Shown here: piece by piece, positions 16,157-24,792 of the stretch
Numbering within the stretch: position 1 is the first letter of the stretch
Layout of the letters: every line of letters begins with the position of its first letter
Assembly: GCF_014695395.1 (NCBI RefSeq)
Contig: NZ_JACJOF010000028.1
Span: 62,001-126,000 of the forward strand
Length of the DNA: 64,000 nucleotides
From: Nodosilinea sp. FACHB-131
GTDB lineage: Bacteria > Cyanobacteriota > Cyanobacteriia > Phormidesmidales > Phormidesmidaceae
Reading direction: 5' to 3'
Made by a program: the position numbers and the translations under genes
Notes under the pieces: generated by a model
What the model was told of the DNA's origin: nothing
Databases searched by the model: none
The model's input: the letters and a program-made list of their open reading frames with translations, nothing else

Positions 16157-17983
16157 ATGAAACAGCTTCCCTTTATTATTCAAAAATTTGTTTTCGCAGA
16201 TGAAAATCTAGCTAACATCGTTGATCTAGACGACACCAGCGGCGTTGAGGGTAAAATTCCTGGCTACTTTGTCATGAGTAGCGCCCCACCCAACATTGAA
16301 GATGCCGAGGAAGACAGCGAAAGAATTCAGCAGCAGGCTAACCAGGGCATTGCCGACATTGCCGACCACCTGCACCGCATGATGGGCAACGCCGACGATG
16401 GTTTCGCCGAGCTTGTGATTACGGTGCATGGCTACAACACTAGTCTCCATGGGGTGCAGGCTTGGTACAAGAATATTTTTAAGTATGCCAACCGCCACGA
16501 TCCGGCCATTGGCAGCAGCCCTCACCGCGTTTTTATTGGCTATCGCTGGCCCTCTGAGAATGTGGCGCTCAGCCAGCCCAAAAAGGTTTTAGAAGCCCTG
16601 GGTGCCCTCCCGCCGCTGCCACGAGATTTGCTGCTGACCGGAGCGATTTGTGCACTGGGGCTGCTGATTCTTGAATTACTCAACGCCCTGGAGACCTCGA
16701 CCTGGGGATTTTTAATTAGCCTTTCTCTGATGCTGTTGCTTACCTTGGGGTTGCTCATGGCGGCTCTGGTTGTGCTGCGGCTGATTGTGTATTTTCGCGA
16801 CAGCTATCGGGCCGACAATTTTGGCGTGCTAGATCTAGTCGAACTGCTGCGCCAGATCGACCAGGCGATTGTGCAGCGCACGGCCAATGCTCTATTTCCT
16901 CTAGCCAATACTGAGCGCGAGCAACAGCAAGCGCGGCTCAAAGCTCGAGAGTACTGGGCCCAACGCAGCCGCAATAAGGTGAAACTCAGCTTTATTGGCC
17001 ACAGCATGGGCGGGTTTGTGGTGACCAATGTGATTCGCATTTTGTCGGATGTGTTTGACACGCGATCGGTAAACAAACAGCCGCCCAGCGACGTAGGTGA
17101 TGTGTATCGTTTGGAGCGGTTAATTCTTGCCTCTCCCGACATTCCGGTGCTGACAATTGTGTCGAGTCGGGCCAACTTTTTGTCGTCGTCTCTGCGGCGT
17201 TTTTCAGAATCGTACCTGTTTTGCAATGAGGGAGATATTGCGCTGCGTATTGCCTCTACGGCAGCCAACTATATTGCTTTTCCCAGCCGCACTCAGGCCA
17301 GAGGCTATCGCTTAGGCAATGTGGCGCTGCAAAACAAAATGGGCAGCATCAACGATTATGGACTGGTCAATTTAGCCTCTCTCGATCGCGACTTTCCAGT
17401 AGATTTATCCGTAGGTGAGGCGATCGCTCAGGCAAGTCAAAAGGTCATGGAAAATCTATTTCTGACCTACGAGCGGTTTCAGGCGCGAGGGGTAGTCACC
17501 CTGGGTGATTTGTTTAAGGTGCAGTCAAAGCGCGACAGCCAACGCGCTACGGTGGCCGATTTCTTTACCTATTTCGACTGTACCGACTACACCGATCTGA
17601 AGTTTGATCTGCAGAGCAATAGCTGCTCTATCCAGCCGATGGGGCTCTTGACCCGCGCGCTGGGGCGATCGGCCCTGAGCCCCTGGGACTATTTGATGCT
17701 GACCCTCGACTACGGCACCGGCAAGCGAGACGTGCACGGCGGCTATTTTGATGGCCAATTTAGCCAGCAATTGCTCTATCGGCTAGCGTTTTTGGGGTTT
17801 AGCGGCTATCTCGATACGCTCGATCGCGATCGCCAAGTTGCCCTCAGCCAGCTCCATCTCGATTGCCAGAAGTTCAAAATTCAGGGCTATCTATCGCCCA
17901 TGCGCTACCGGGTTAGCGTTCAGGGCGGCAGCGTGGGTGGCACGAAGACGGATATGTTAGATGCGATGAGGACGCCTCGGTAG
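16157..17983 (+). CDS. alpha/beta-hydrolase with an internal transmembrane hairpin
   Basis: About 608 residues from ATG 16157; a TTG at 16076 would add 27. An early strand region (LVITVHGYNTSLHG) forms the oxyanion side. The nucleophile elbow is GHSMGG, with Ser near residue 281. Between them lie two strongly hydrophobic helices, roughly encoded by 16620-16790, then a charged helical stretch. A DUF900-like alpha/beta hydrolase is the nearest recognisable class, so esterase or lipase-like activity is plausible but not assigned. The C-terminal 200 residues are not recognised. It is convergent with the ferredoxin gene and probably monocistronic. Confidence 0.7.
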   Translation: MKQLPFIIQKFVFADENLANIVDLDDTSGVEGKIPGYFVMSSAPPNIEDAEEDSERIQQQANQGIADIADHLHRMMGNADDGFAELVITVHGYNTSLHGVQAWYKNIFKYANRHDPAIGSSPHRVFIGYRWPSENVALSQPKKVLEALGALPPLPRDLLLTGAICALGLLILELLNALETSTWGFLISLSLMLLLTLGLLMAALVVLRLIVYFRDSYRADNFGVLDLVELLRQIDQAIVQRTANALFPLANTEREQQQARLKAREYWAQRSRNKVKLSFIGHSMGGFVVTNVIRILSDVFDTRSVNKQPPSDVGDVYRLERLILASPDIPVLTIVSSRANFLSSSLRRFSESYLFCNEGDIALRIASTAANYIAFPSRTQARGYRLGNVALQNKMGSINDYGLVNLASLDRDFPVDLSVGEAIAQASQKVMENLFLTYERFQARGVVTLGDLFKVQSKRDSQRATVADFFTYFDCTDYTDLKFDLQSNSCSIQPMGLLTRALGRSALSPWDYLMLTLDYGTGKRDVHGGYFDGQFSQQLLYRLAFLGFSGYLDTLDRDRQVALSQLHLDCQKFKIQGYLSPMRYRVSVQGGSVGGTKTDMLDAMRTPR

Positions 17984-18010
17984 GGGAGTGGGCGAGTAGG
18001 AGGGTGGGGT

Positions 18011-18337
18011 TTACCAAATGGGGGTTTGGCCTTGGCCCCAAAAGCCGTCGTATTTGGTGACGGCAATATCGCCTAGCACTTGGGTTTGGCAGGCGAGGCG
18101 TAGGTTGCGGGCGGGGTCGTGGGGAGGGAGTGACCGGCGCGTCTTGTCTTTCCAGTTAGTCGCCGACACCTTGCCCTCGATCGCCACCGCGCAGGTGCCG
18201 CAGGTGCCAAGACTGCGGCAGTTGATTACCTTCGCCTGACCGTTGTAGAGATCGACGCCATGGGCCAGCAAAACCTGACGCAGGTTGGCTCCGACCTCGC
18301 ACTGAATTGTCTTTCCCTGGGCAGTGACGGTGGGCAT
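18011..18337 (-). CDS. 2Fe-2S ferredoxin-like protein
   Basis: A 108-residue electron carrier of the plant-type ferredoxin fold. Cluster ligands are C40, C46, C49 and C83, in the order C-x5-C-x2-C-x33-C. The first gap is one residue longer than the C-x4-C of photosynthetic PetF, which points to an alternative ferredoxin rather than the main photosystem I acceptor. No signal peptide is present, so it is cytosolic or stromal-side. It is divergent from cimA (about 130 nt apart) and its start is ATG at 18337. The redox partner cannot be named from context. Confidence 0.88.
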   Translation of the reverse strand: MPTVTAQGKTIQCEVGANLRQVLLAHGVDLYNGQAKVINCRSLGTCGTCAVAIEGKVSATNWKDKTRRSLPPHDPARNLRLACQTQVLGDIAVTKYDGFWGQGQTPIW

Positions 18338-18470
18338 GGCATTTCCTGGCGGACGAAGAATATCTACGTTTTATAACGCGATCGCCCCCATCCCCTCAAG
18401 CAAGCCCAAGCCAGAGCTTACTCTAGATAACTGTGACACCATAACGAGACTACCTAGGGCACCACTGGCT

Positions 18471-20189
18471 ATGGCTGAGCGCAATTGCACCCCCCTTCAC
18501 ATCTACGACACCACTCTGCGCGATGGGGCGCAGCGGGAGGGGCTAGCCCTGTCGATTGAAGACAAGCTGCGGATTGCGCGACGGCTCGACGCCCTGGGTG
18601 TGCCCTTTATCGAAGGCGGTTGGCCGGGGGCCAATCCCAAAGATGTGCAGTTCTTCTGGCAGCTCAAAGAAACTCCCCTCACCCAGGCCAGCATCACCGC
18701 CTTTTGCTCAACCCGCCGCCCCGGCAAAGTCGCCGCCGAAGAGCCAATGCTGCAACCGGTGCTGGCTGCCGGCACCGAGTGGATTACGCTGTTTGGCAAA
18801 TCGTGGGATCTGCACGTCACCACCGGCCTGCAAACCACCCTGGCCGAAAATCTGGCCATGATCGACGATACCATTCGCTACTTTCGCAGCCAGGGCCGCC
18901 GGATCATCTACGACGCCGAGCACTGGTTTGACGGCTACAAAGCTAACCCCGACTATGCCTTAGAAACCCTCGAAGCGGCGGTCAAAGCTGGGGCTGAATG
19001 GCTGGCGCTGTGCGACACCAATGGCGGCACCCTACCTCACGAAGTCGGTGAGATTGTGACTGCCGTGAACACCTGGCTTCAACAGTTGCCAGAACCACGG
19101 CCCCAGTTGGGCATTCACACCCACAACGACAGCGGCACGGCGGTGGCCAACGCCATGGCAGCCGTGGAGGCGGGGGCCACTATGGTGCAGGGCACGATCA
19201 ACGGCTACGGCGAGCGCTGCGGCAATGCCAACCTCTGCACGCTGATCCCCAATCTGCAAATCAAGCTGGGCTACCCCTGCATTGCCCCAGCCCGACTCGA
19301 AACCTTGGCCGAAACCAGCCGCTTTATCAGTGAGGTGGTAAACCTAGCCCCCGACGACCACGCGCCCTACGTAGGGCGATCGGCCTTTGCCCACAAGGGC
19401 GGCATTCACGTCAGCGCCGTCGAGCGCGAGCCCAAAACCTACGAGCACATCAACCCGGCCACCGTGGGCAACAGCCGCCGCATCGTGGTGTCTGATCAGG
19501 CGGGGCTGAGCAATGTGCTGGTGAAAGCCCGTAGCTTTGGCCTAGAGCTAGACCGCCACAACCCGGCCTCGCGCCAGCTACTCACCCGGCTCAAAGCCCT
19601 GGAGCACGAGGGCTATCAGTTTGAGGCGGCCGAGGCTAGCTTTGAGCTACTGATGCGTGAAGCACTGGGCGATCGCCCCCGCTTCTTTGACCTCAAAGGC
19701 TTTTACATCAACTGCCAGCACCAGGGCAACGGCGACGACCACAGCAGCCAATCGCTGGCCACGATCAAAGTTATGGTGGGCGAGGAAGAAATTCTCGCGG
19801 CGGCTGAGGGCAACGGGCCAGTAGCGGCGCTAGATACGGCCCTGCGCAAGGCGCTGCTGACGTTTTATCCGGCGATCGCCAACTTCCACCTCTCTGACTA
19901 CAAGGTGCGCATCATTGATAGCGGCGCGGGCACGGCAGCCAAAACACGGGTGCTGGTAGAGTCGGGCAACGGTGCCCAGCGCTGGACAACGTTGGGGGTT
20001 TCGACCAACATTATCGAAGCCTCGTATCAGGCTGTCACCGAAGGGCTAGAGTATGGCCTGATGATGGAAACCGCGCGCCCTTACTGTGCGATCGGTGGCG
20101 AAATCGATCGGTTTGACGCCGATGCAGCCCTACAAAAGACCCGTGAGACGGCTCTGACTAAGCTCAAGCAAGAGTTGGGCTTTGAGTAA
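18471..20189 (+). CDS. cimA: citramalate synthase
   Basis: A 572-residue enzyme of the HMGL-like family that condenses pyruvate and acetyl-CoA to citramalate, the threonine-independent entry to isoleucine synthesis. The N-terminal HIYDTTLRDGAQREG motif, the LCDTNGGTLPHEV and HTHNDSGTAVAN metal-site motifs, and a C-terminal LeuA allosteric domain (VKVRIID, then IEASYQAVTEGLEYGL) identify it. 2-isopropylmalate synthase is the main alternative, but GGTLPHEV and the domain spacing favour CimA. The frame is open to 18324; ATG 18471 is chosen because the family starts about ten residues before the first motif. Confidence 0.92.
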   Translation: MAERNCTPLHIYDTTLRDGAQREGLALSIEDKLRIARRLDALGVPFIEGGWPGANPKDVQFFWQLKETPLTQASITAFCSTRRPGKVAAEEPMLQPVLAAGTEWITLFGKSWDLHVTTGLQTTLAENLAMIDDTIRYFRSQGRRIIYDAEHWFDGYKANPDYALETLEAAVKAGAEWLALCDTNGGTLPHEVGEIVTAVNTWLQQLPEPRPQLGIHTHNDSGTAVANAMAAVEAGATMVQGTINGYGERCGNANLCTLIPNLQIKLGYPCIAPARLETLAETSRFISEVVNLAPDDHAPYVGRSAFAHKGGIHVSAVEREPKTYEHINPATVGNSRRIVVSDQAGLSNVLVKARSFGLELDRHNPASRQLLTRLKALEHEGYQFEAAEASFELLMREALGDRPRFFDLKGFYINCQHQGNGDDHSSQSLATIKVMVGEEEILAAAEGNGPVAALDTALRKALLTFYPAIANFHLSDYKVRIIDSGAGTAAKTRVLVESGNGAQRWTTLGVSTNIIEASYQAVTEGLEYGLMMETARPYCAIGGEIDRFDADAALQKTRETALTKLKQELGFE

Positions 20190-20293
20190 GTCCGCTTTGA
20201 GCGCGCCCTGCTTTGTGGCCGACTTGCGATCGCCCAACATAATGAAAAAGACGAAGCTGGGTTTTTGCCAGCGGTCAATCAGACAGCAAAACG

Positions 20294-20659
20294 ATGCCAA
20301 CTCCCCCAGAATCGACAGATTACTACGCGGTCTTAAAGGTGAATCGACAGGCGAGCTTGCTGACCATCAAACAGTCTTATCGAAAACTAGCCCGTCAGCT
20401 TCACCCCGACCTTAACCCCAACGAAGTGGCAGCGGCAGAGCAATTTAAAGCCTTAAATGAAGCTTATGAAGTGCTCTCAGACCCGGCAAAACGCCGCCAA
20501 TACGATCGCTATGGTGTCCACTGGAAAAAGGCCGAGCAAGGGCATGCGTCCACCAGCCACCCCAGCAACAGACAAAATGATGACTTTGACGAAATGGAAT
20601 TTGGTCGCTTTGGCCGCTTCGAAGACTTGCTCGGGGATCTCCTAGACCGCTATAGCTAG
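20294..20659 (+). CDS. J-domain (DnaJ-like) protein
   Basis: A 121-residue protein consisting of an N-terminal J domain with the diagnostic H37-P38-D39 tripeptide and the QYDRYG end, followed by a short acidic and Phe/Gly-containing tail ([22 protein letters not shown]). There is no zinc-finger or substrate-binding domain, so it is a short type III co-chaperone that would stimulate an Hsp70 ATPase. The start is ATG at 20294. It lies about 100 nt after cimA on the same strand. Confidence 0.9.
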   Translation: MPTPPESTDYYAVLKVNRQASLLTIKQSYRKLARQLHPDLNPNEVAAAEQFKALNEAYEVLSDPAKRRQYDRYGVHWKKAEQGHASTSHPSNRQNDDFDEMEFGRFGRFEDLLGDLLDRYS

Positions 20660-20855
20660 AATTTTGGCCACTTTTTAGCAGCTAGCTAAGTAGCTAGCTG
20701 CAATTAATAGTTTCACCTAGCCGATATTGCCGTTGTTGATAATCTTCACCAGTCAACCGACACACAGAAACGTAAGCTGCTTAGGGCTACCAACAGACAC
20801 CCGCCTGCCCAAACCCTGGTAGTTCACAATCTGATGTTCTGAGATGCCCGATCGC

Positions 20856-20891
20856 AAAAAAACGCAGACCAGAGTTCTCTGGTCTGCGTTT
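20856..20891 (-). terminator. factor-independent terminator of the M50 protease gene
   Basis: AACGCAGACCAGAG (20861-20874) pairs perfectly with 20877-20890. On the minus strand the stem is followed by seven consecutive T residues, a textbook intrinsic terminator. It sits 25 nt beyond the stop codon of the minus-strand protease and could also serve the plus-strand J-domain gene weakly. Confidence 0.88.
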
Positions 20892-20914
20892 GAGTTAATG
20901 TGATTTAGCAAGGG

Positions 20915-22033
20915 TTAGGCCGCCTGGGGCGATTGCAGCAAATGCTGAATCGAGGTCTTCTCTAGCAGACCCGCCAGAGAGCCATCGTTACTGATCACCG
21001 CTAGCGCCTGAATCTTCCGAGTCTCCAGGGTCTTGATGACCTCCATCAGCGGCTGCTCAGCACCCACCGTCACGATGTCACCGGCCGATTCCATAATGGC
21101 GGCAACGGTAGTCTCGGCCCACTGCTCACGGGGCACCTGCTTGAGGGCATCAACCAGCACCGTGCCCACCAGCAAACCCGTCTCGTCGGCCACCAAAAAC
21201 TTGCGCCAAGCCGAGGGAGCCGCTAGCAGAGCGTCGTCGGCAAACTCCCGCAGAGAAGTGTTGGCATCGACAACCGGGCTGTCTTGCGCCATGGCATCTT
21301 TAGCCGTCAAGCCAGCCAAGCGACCCTGCACAGTACCAAACTGCGCAGTGCGGTTAGCATTTTGCAGCAGAAACACACCAATCAGCAGTGTCCAAACGCT
21401 GCCCACAGGGCTAATACCCAAAACAGAGCCAATACCCAAAGCGATCGCAGTCCAACCCAACACCTGACCCACGCGGCTGGCAAACACCAGACCCTTGTGG
21501 GGCTGACCCGTAATCTTCCACACCAGCGACTTCAGCACGTTACCGCCATCCAGCGGCAGGCCAGGGATCAGGTTGAAGGCACCCAGCGCCAGGTTAATGT
21601 AGGCCAGCAGCGACACAATGCCCGCGATCGGCCCAGACAGGGGCAAGACTAGTCCAGCGATCGAGAAGAGGCCAAATAGAGCAAAGCTGACCAATGGGCC
21701 TGCGATCGCCACTTGAAACGCCCCGTTTGGCGTCTCAGACTCTTTCTCTAATGCCGCCAAACCGCCAAACAAAAACAGCGTAATTGAGTTAACGCCAATG
21801 CCCTGCTTCATTGCCGCAAAGCTGTGTCCCAGCTCGTGGGCCAGCACCGAGGCAAACAGCGTCAGCGCTGCACCCAGCCCCAGCACCCACGGCAACGACC
21901 CACCCAGGGTTGGAAACGCCGCCGCCAAACCACTGCCGTACTGCCACGTCACCAGGGCCAGCACCAAAAACCAAGACACATTCACATAAAAGGGAATACC
22001 AAACAGATTCCCCACCCGTAAGTTGCCATTCAT
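20915..22033 (-). CDS. site-2 protease family M50 membrane metalloprotease with CBS domains
   Basis: A 372-residue integral membrane protease. The zinc site H66-E-L-G-H70 lies in a transmembrane helix. The second ligand motif is LIPGLPLDGG (D162), followed by two CBS domains from about residue 235 to the end. Six or so hydrophobic segments fill the first 220 residues. Such SpoIVFB-like rhomboid-independent proteases cut substrates within the membrane, with the CBS pair probably sensing adenine nucleotides. The ATG at 22033 is preceded by GAGGTG at good distance and is preferred to the longer frame to 22084. Confidence 0.9.
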   Translation of the reverse strand: MNGNLRVGNLFGIPFYVNVSWFLVLALVTWQYGSGLAAAFPTLGGSLPWVLGLGAALTLFASVLAHELGHSFAAMKQGIGVNSITLFLFGGLAALEKESETPNGAFQVAIAGPLVSFALFGLFSIAGLVLPLSGPIAGIVSLLAYINLALGAFNLIPGLPLDGGNVLKSLVWKITGQPHKGLVFASRVGQVLGWTAIALGIGSVLGISPVGSVWTLLIGVFLLQNANRTAQFGTVQGRLAGLTAKDAMAQDSPVVDANTSLREFADDALLAAPSAWRKFLVADETGLLVGTVLVDALKQVPREQWAETTVAAIMESAGDIVTVGAEQPLMEVIKTLETRKIQALAVISNDGSLAGLLEKTSIQHLLQSPQAA

Positions 22034-22178
22034 AGGGCACCTCGTAATTAAACCTGAGAATAGGAAGCAGGCTGTGAAACGCATTCCCTATCCAATGGCT
22101 TCATTGTAACGAACTGTTAAAGAGCCTCTAATCCATCGAAGGTGGTGAGAACCGAAGTCAAAGGGACGGGTTGGCGTA

Positions 22179-22293
22179 GGGAGGGTGAGGGAGATGGAGA
22201 AGGTGAGGGAGATGAGGAGGGTGAGGAAGCTCAGCTAAGACAAAAGACAAGCATCCAAAGACTCCCCCATCTCCCTCATCTTCCTCACCCCCT
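22179..22293. repeat. GGTGAGGGAGATG repeat with inverted copy
   Basis: The left block (22181-22229) contains two near-identical copies of GGTGAGGGAGATG plus a partial third. The right block (22262-22293) is the reverse complement of the same motif. The two can form a long hairpin. The right block supplies the last codon and the TGA stop of the minus-strand ParA gene. Confidence 0.7.
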
Positions 22294-22905
22294 ACTCTCT
22301 GTCTCTAGCGCAAAAGCCAAGACCTCTTTACCCACAGCGACATAGTCCTGCCAGCCCATCTCGGCCTTCGGGTCTTTCACGTCATAGACTGCCGCACCGG
22401 CCAGAGCAGCTTTTTGAAAGGCGCTATAACGACGAATGCTCCCCGCAAACAGAGGTAGGCCGGTGCTTATCAACATGGTTCGCACCTCAGCCCCAGCCCG
22501 GCTTGGGTGAGGAGGAATCATAGTCAGCAAAATGCGGTAAGGAGCCACAGGTAGCCCTGCCAGATGTTCCACCATGAGAGCTAGGGCGTCGAGAGCCAAA
22601 ACATCGGGGGTACTGGGCAGCACCAGTAAGTCGCAGGAGGCCGCCAGCAAGGCCAGATCGTCGGCAATAGGGCGGGCCTGAGTGTCGATCACCACATGGC
22701 CGTGAGGAGTGGGAAGTTCTCTCGCCTGCCACTGATTAACTACTAGAAAGGGCAACTCACCTCGGCTGGCCCAGGCCAAGGCCGACTGGTTGGGGTCAGC
22801 GTCAATCAACAAGGTTTCAGCATAGCCCTGTAAAAAGGCAGCCAGATGAATGGCAGTGGTAGTCTTGCCCACGCCTCCTTTAAAGCTGGCTACGGTCACA
22901 ATCAT
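22285..22905 (-). CDS. ParA/MinD-type P-loop ATPase
   Basis: A 206-residue deviant Walker ATPase. KGGVGKTT (residues 9-16) is the Walker A motif with its signature lysine. DADPNQSA and VVIDTQARP are the A' and B motifs. Members position plasmids, chromosomes or protein complexes. No ParB or parS-like sequence is visible next to it, so this is an orphan ParA; many cyanobacterial orphans place carboxysomes (McdA) or other cargo, but the missing McdB-like neighbour argues against naming it. The start is ATG at 22905. The 3' end is formed by the intergenic repeat. Confidence 0.87.
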   Translation of the reverse strand: MIVTVASFKGGVGKTTTAIHLAAFLQGYAETLLIDADPNQSALAWASRGELPFLVVNQWQARELPTPHGHVVIDTQARPIADDLALLAASCDLLVLPSTPDVLALDALALMVEHLAGLPVAPYRILLTMIPPHPSRAGAEVRTMLISTGLPLFAGSIRRYSAFQKAALAGAAVYDVKDPKAEMGWQDYVAVGKEVLAFALETESRG

Positions 22906-23044
22906 AGATTGAGAATCGGGTCTGGACGTTGCTTCGGACTGGCTGCTTTAAGGGCAGGGCTGGCATCATGGTCAAGGTTTGCCCTTGCTGCCATCAAGGA
23001 ATGCCAGTGCCGTAAGGGTAGCGCTAGTCTGACCTGACGCAGCG

Positions 23045-23410
23045 TTAGCGAGAGGCAACTAGCACCACACCGCCCATAATTAACCCCAGTCCGACTAGAC
23101 GCCCAAACGATAGATCTTCTTTAAAGATAACTACGCCAATAATGACCGAGGCGAAGTAAATCAGCGAAGCCGACGGAGCCGCTACACTCAAATTGACCCG
23201 CGTCAGCAGCAGGATGTAGGTAACTGCCCCGAGCCCATAGGCGGCAAGACCTGCTAACAGAGCAGGCGTAGTCGCAATGCTCAGAATGTGGCTGAGGGCG
23301 TTAGCACTGGTTACTTTGCCTAGCTGCAAAGCCCCCAGCTTAAGAAAAAGCTGGCCAAAGGAGCTGGCAATGACCGAAATCAACAGCAGACCAAGTTCCT
23401 GGAGAGTCAC
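23045..23410 (-). CDS. EamA/SMR-like four-helix membrane transporter
   Basis: A 121-residue protein with four hydrophobic helices and short loops, the size of one EamA repeat or a small multidrug-resistance protein. Helix 1 contains a Gln-Leu-Phe-Leu-Lys stretch, and helix 4 (GRLVGLGLIMGGVVLVA) is Gly-rich as in EamA repeats. A half-size protein would act as a dimer. The substrate is unknown; a sugar or undecaprenyl-phosphate flippase subunit (ArnE-like) is an alternative. The start is ATG at 23410. Confidence 0.8.
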   Translation of the reverse strand: MTLQELGLLLISVIASSFGQLFLKLGALQLGKVTSANALSHILSIATTPALLAGLAAYGLGAVTYILLLTRVNLSVAAPSASLIYFASVIIGVVIFKEDLSFGRLVGLGLIMGGVVLVASR

Positions 23411-23561
23411 GGCATTTCCTTGAGGCAGATAGAAGGCTATAGATTTAACGACGTCAGCCAGAGGCGTATGGTAGCGAACTTAGGGGTCCAAAGGAAACTC
23501 ACCCAACCGCGAAGCCTGTTTCCCCAAGCTACGATAGAAGTTATTGAATAGCCCCCAAATT

Positions 23562-24428
23562 ATGACTGGTAAAACCCTGCTGGTAGGGCTGCGCGCCGAC
23601 CAGTTTCGTCACCCCCTTGATCTCGAAGCTACCCGCGCTCTGAAGCAGCTGCCGGGGCTCGATGTGATGGTGCGCATGGCCCTAGCCCCCCTGGCAGAGC
23701 GGTTCTTTCACCTCGACCATTTGGCCTCAAGTTTGCAGGTGAGCGATCGCCAGCTGCCCGACCTGCACCAGTCGCTGGTGGAAGCCTGTCGCATTCTCGA
23801 CCTAGAGGTGCCTCAGCTCTACGTGCGCCAAAACCCGGTACCCAACGCCTATACCTTTGCCATGCGTGGCGAGCAGCCCTTCATCGTCATCCACACGGCG
23901 CTGATCGAACTGCTGACGCCGGCAGAAACCCAGGCGGTGATTGCCCACGAACTGGGTCACCTCAAGTGTGAGCACAGCGTCTATCTCACCCTGGCAAACC
24001 TCATTACTTTGGCCGCCAGCCAGCTACCCCTAGGTGAAGTGCTGGCCCAGAGCCTTCAAAATCAGCTGATGGAGTGGGTGCGCTGTGCCGAGTTTACCTG
24101 CGATCGCGCTGCCCTGCTAGTTGCCCAAGACCCCCGCATCGTCGCCTCTTTGCTGATGAAGCTCTGCGGCGGCTCGCCCTCGCTAGTTGACCAGCTCAAT
24201 GTCGATGCCTTTATCGCTCAGGCTCGTGCCTACGACAGTCTCAGCGACGACGCCATCGGCGAAGCCCTCAAGCAGGTGCGTACTCAGGGGCTTACCCACC
24301 CGGTGCCCGTCCTGCGCGCTAGGGAAATCGATCGCTGGGCAAGCACCAATGATTACTACCAGCTGGTTAAACGCCCAACAGTTGAGTATAATGAGGACGC
24401 ATCCAAGGGCGGATGGCGGAATTGGTAG
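23562..24428 (+). CDS. M48-family zinc metallopeptidase
   Basis: A 288-residue Ste24/HtpX-like protease. The zinc motif H129-E-L-G-H133 is followed by a membrane-proximal hydrophobic stretch, and the third ligand is probably in CAEFTCDRAAL. No strong N-terminal transmembrane pair is seen, unlike HtpX, so it resembles the shorter cyanobacterial M48 proteins. ATG 23562 is preferred over an upstream TTG at 23544. The last 22 nt of the gene, including the stop codon, lie inside the tRNA-Leu gene on the same strand, which is unusual. Confidence 0.88.
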   Translation: MTGKTLLVGLRADQFRHPLDLEATRALKQLPGLDVMVRMALAPLAERFFHLDHLASSLQVSDRQLPDLHQSLVEACRILDLEVPQLYVRQNPVPNAYTFAMRGEQPFIVIHTALIELLTPAETQAVIAHELGHLKCEHSVYLTLANLITLAASQLPLGEVLAQSLQNQLMEWVRCAEFTCDRAALLVAQDPRIVASLLMKLCGGSPSLVDQLNVDAFIAQARAYDSLSDDAIGEALKQVRTQGLTHPVPVLRAREIDRWASTNDYYQLVKRPTVEYNEDASKGGWRNW

Positions 24429-24488
24429 ACGCACCACACTCAAAATGTGGCGACTTCGGTTGTGCGAGTTCGAGTCTCGCTCCGCCCA
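24407..24488 (+). tRNA. tRNA-Leu (CAA)
   Basis: A full cloverleaf can be drawn. The acceptor stem GGGCGGA pairs with TCCGCCC. The anticodon stem CCACA/TGTGG encloses loop CTCAAAA with anticodon CAA. A long variable arm follows, as expected for leucine, and a T-arm containing GTTCGAGTC. A discriminator A ends it and CCA is not encoded. The gene begins inside the M48 protease coding sequence. A toxin-antitoxin-like pair begins 51 nt downstream. Confidence 0.96.
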
Positions 24489-24538
24489 TTAGTTAAAAGT
24501 TGTATCTTCAGAGCCAGTATTCTAGGGGTTCAAAACCT

Positions 24539-24790
24539 ATGGCTGCCGGTAATGAGACATTGCTATCACGAATTACCTTTAATCCTGAGGTGCTAGGCGG
24601 CAAACCTATCATTCGAGGGCTTAGAATTTCAGTGGCGATGATTCTAGAGCTACTGGCGAAGGGCGCAACCATGCCAGAGATTTTAGAAGATTATCCAGAG
24701 CTAGAAATGGCTGACATTCACGCGGCCTTGCTTTATGCTTACCGCCTAGTTGAGAACGAAGAGGTGTTTGAGCAAAGTTTAGTGTCTTAG
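24539..24790 (+). CDS. DUF433 antitoxin-like protein
   Basis: An 83-residue protein with the DUF433 signature GGKPIIRGLRISV and a helix-turn-helix-like stretch (MPEILEDYPELEMADI). DUF433 proteins are usually antitoxin partners of PIN-like DUF5615 proteins, which is exactly what follows two nucleotides downstream. The ATG at 24539 is preferred; the frame extends to 24500 with a non-conserved lead. The pair sits directly after tRNA-Leu, a common landing site for mobile genes. Confidence 0.88.
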   Translation: MAAGNETLLSRITFNPEVLGGKPIIRGLRISVAMILELLAKGATMPEILEDYPELEMADIHAALLYAYRLVENEEVFEQSLVS

Positions 24791-24792
24791 AT

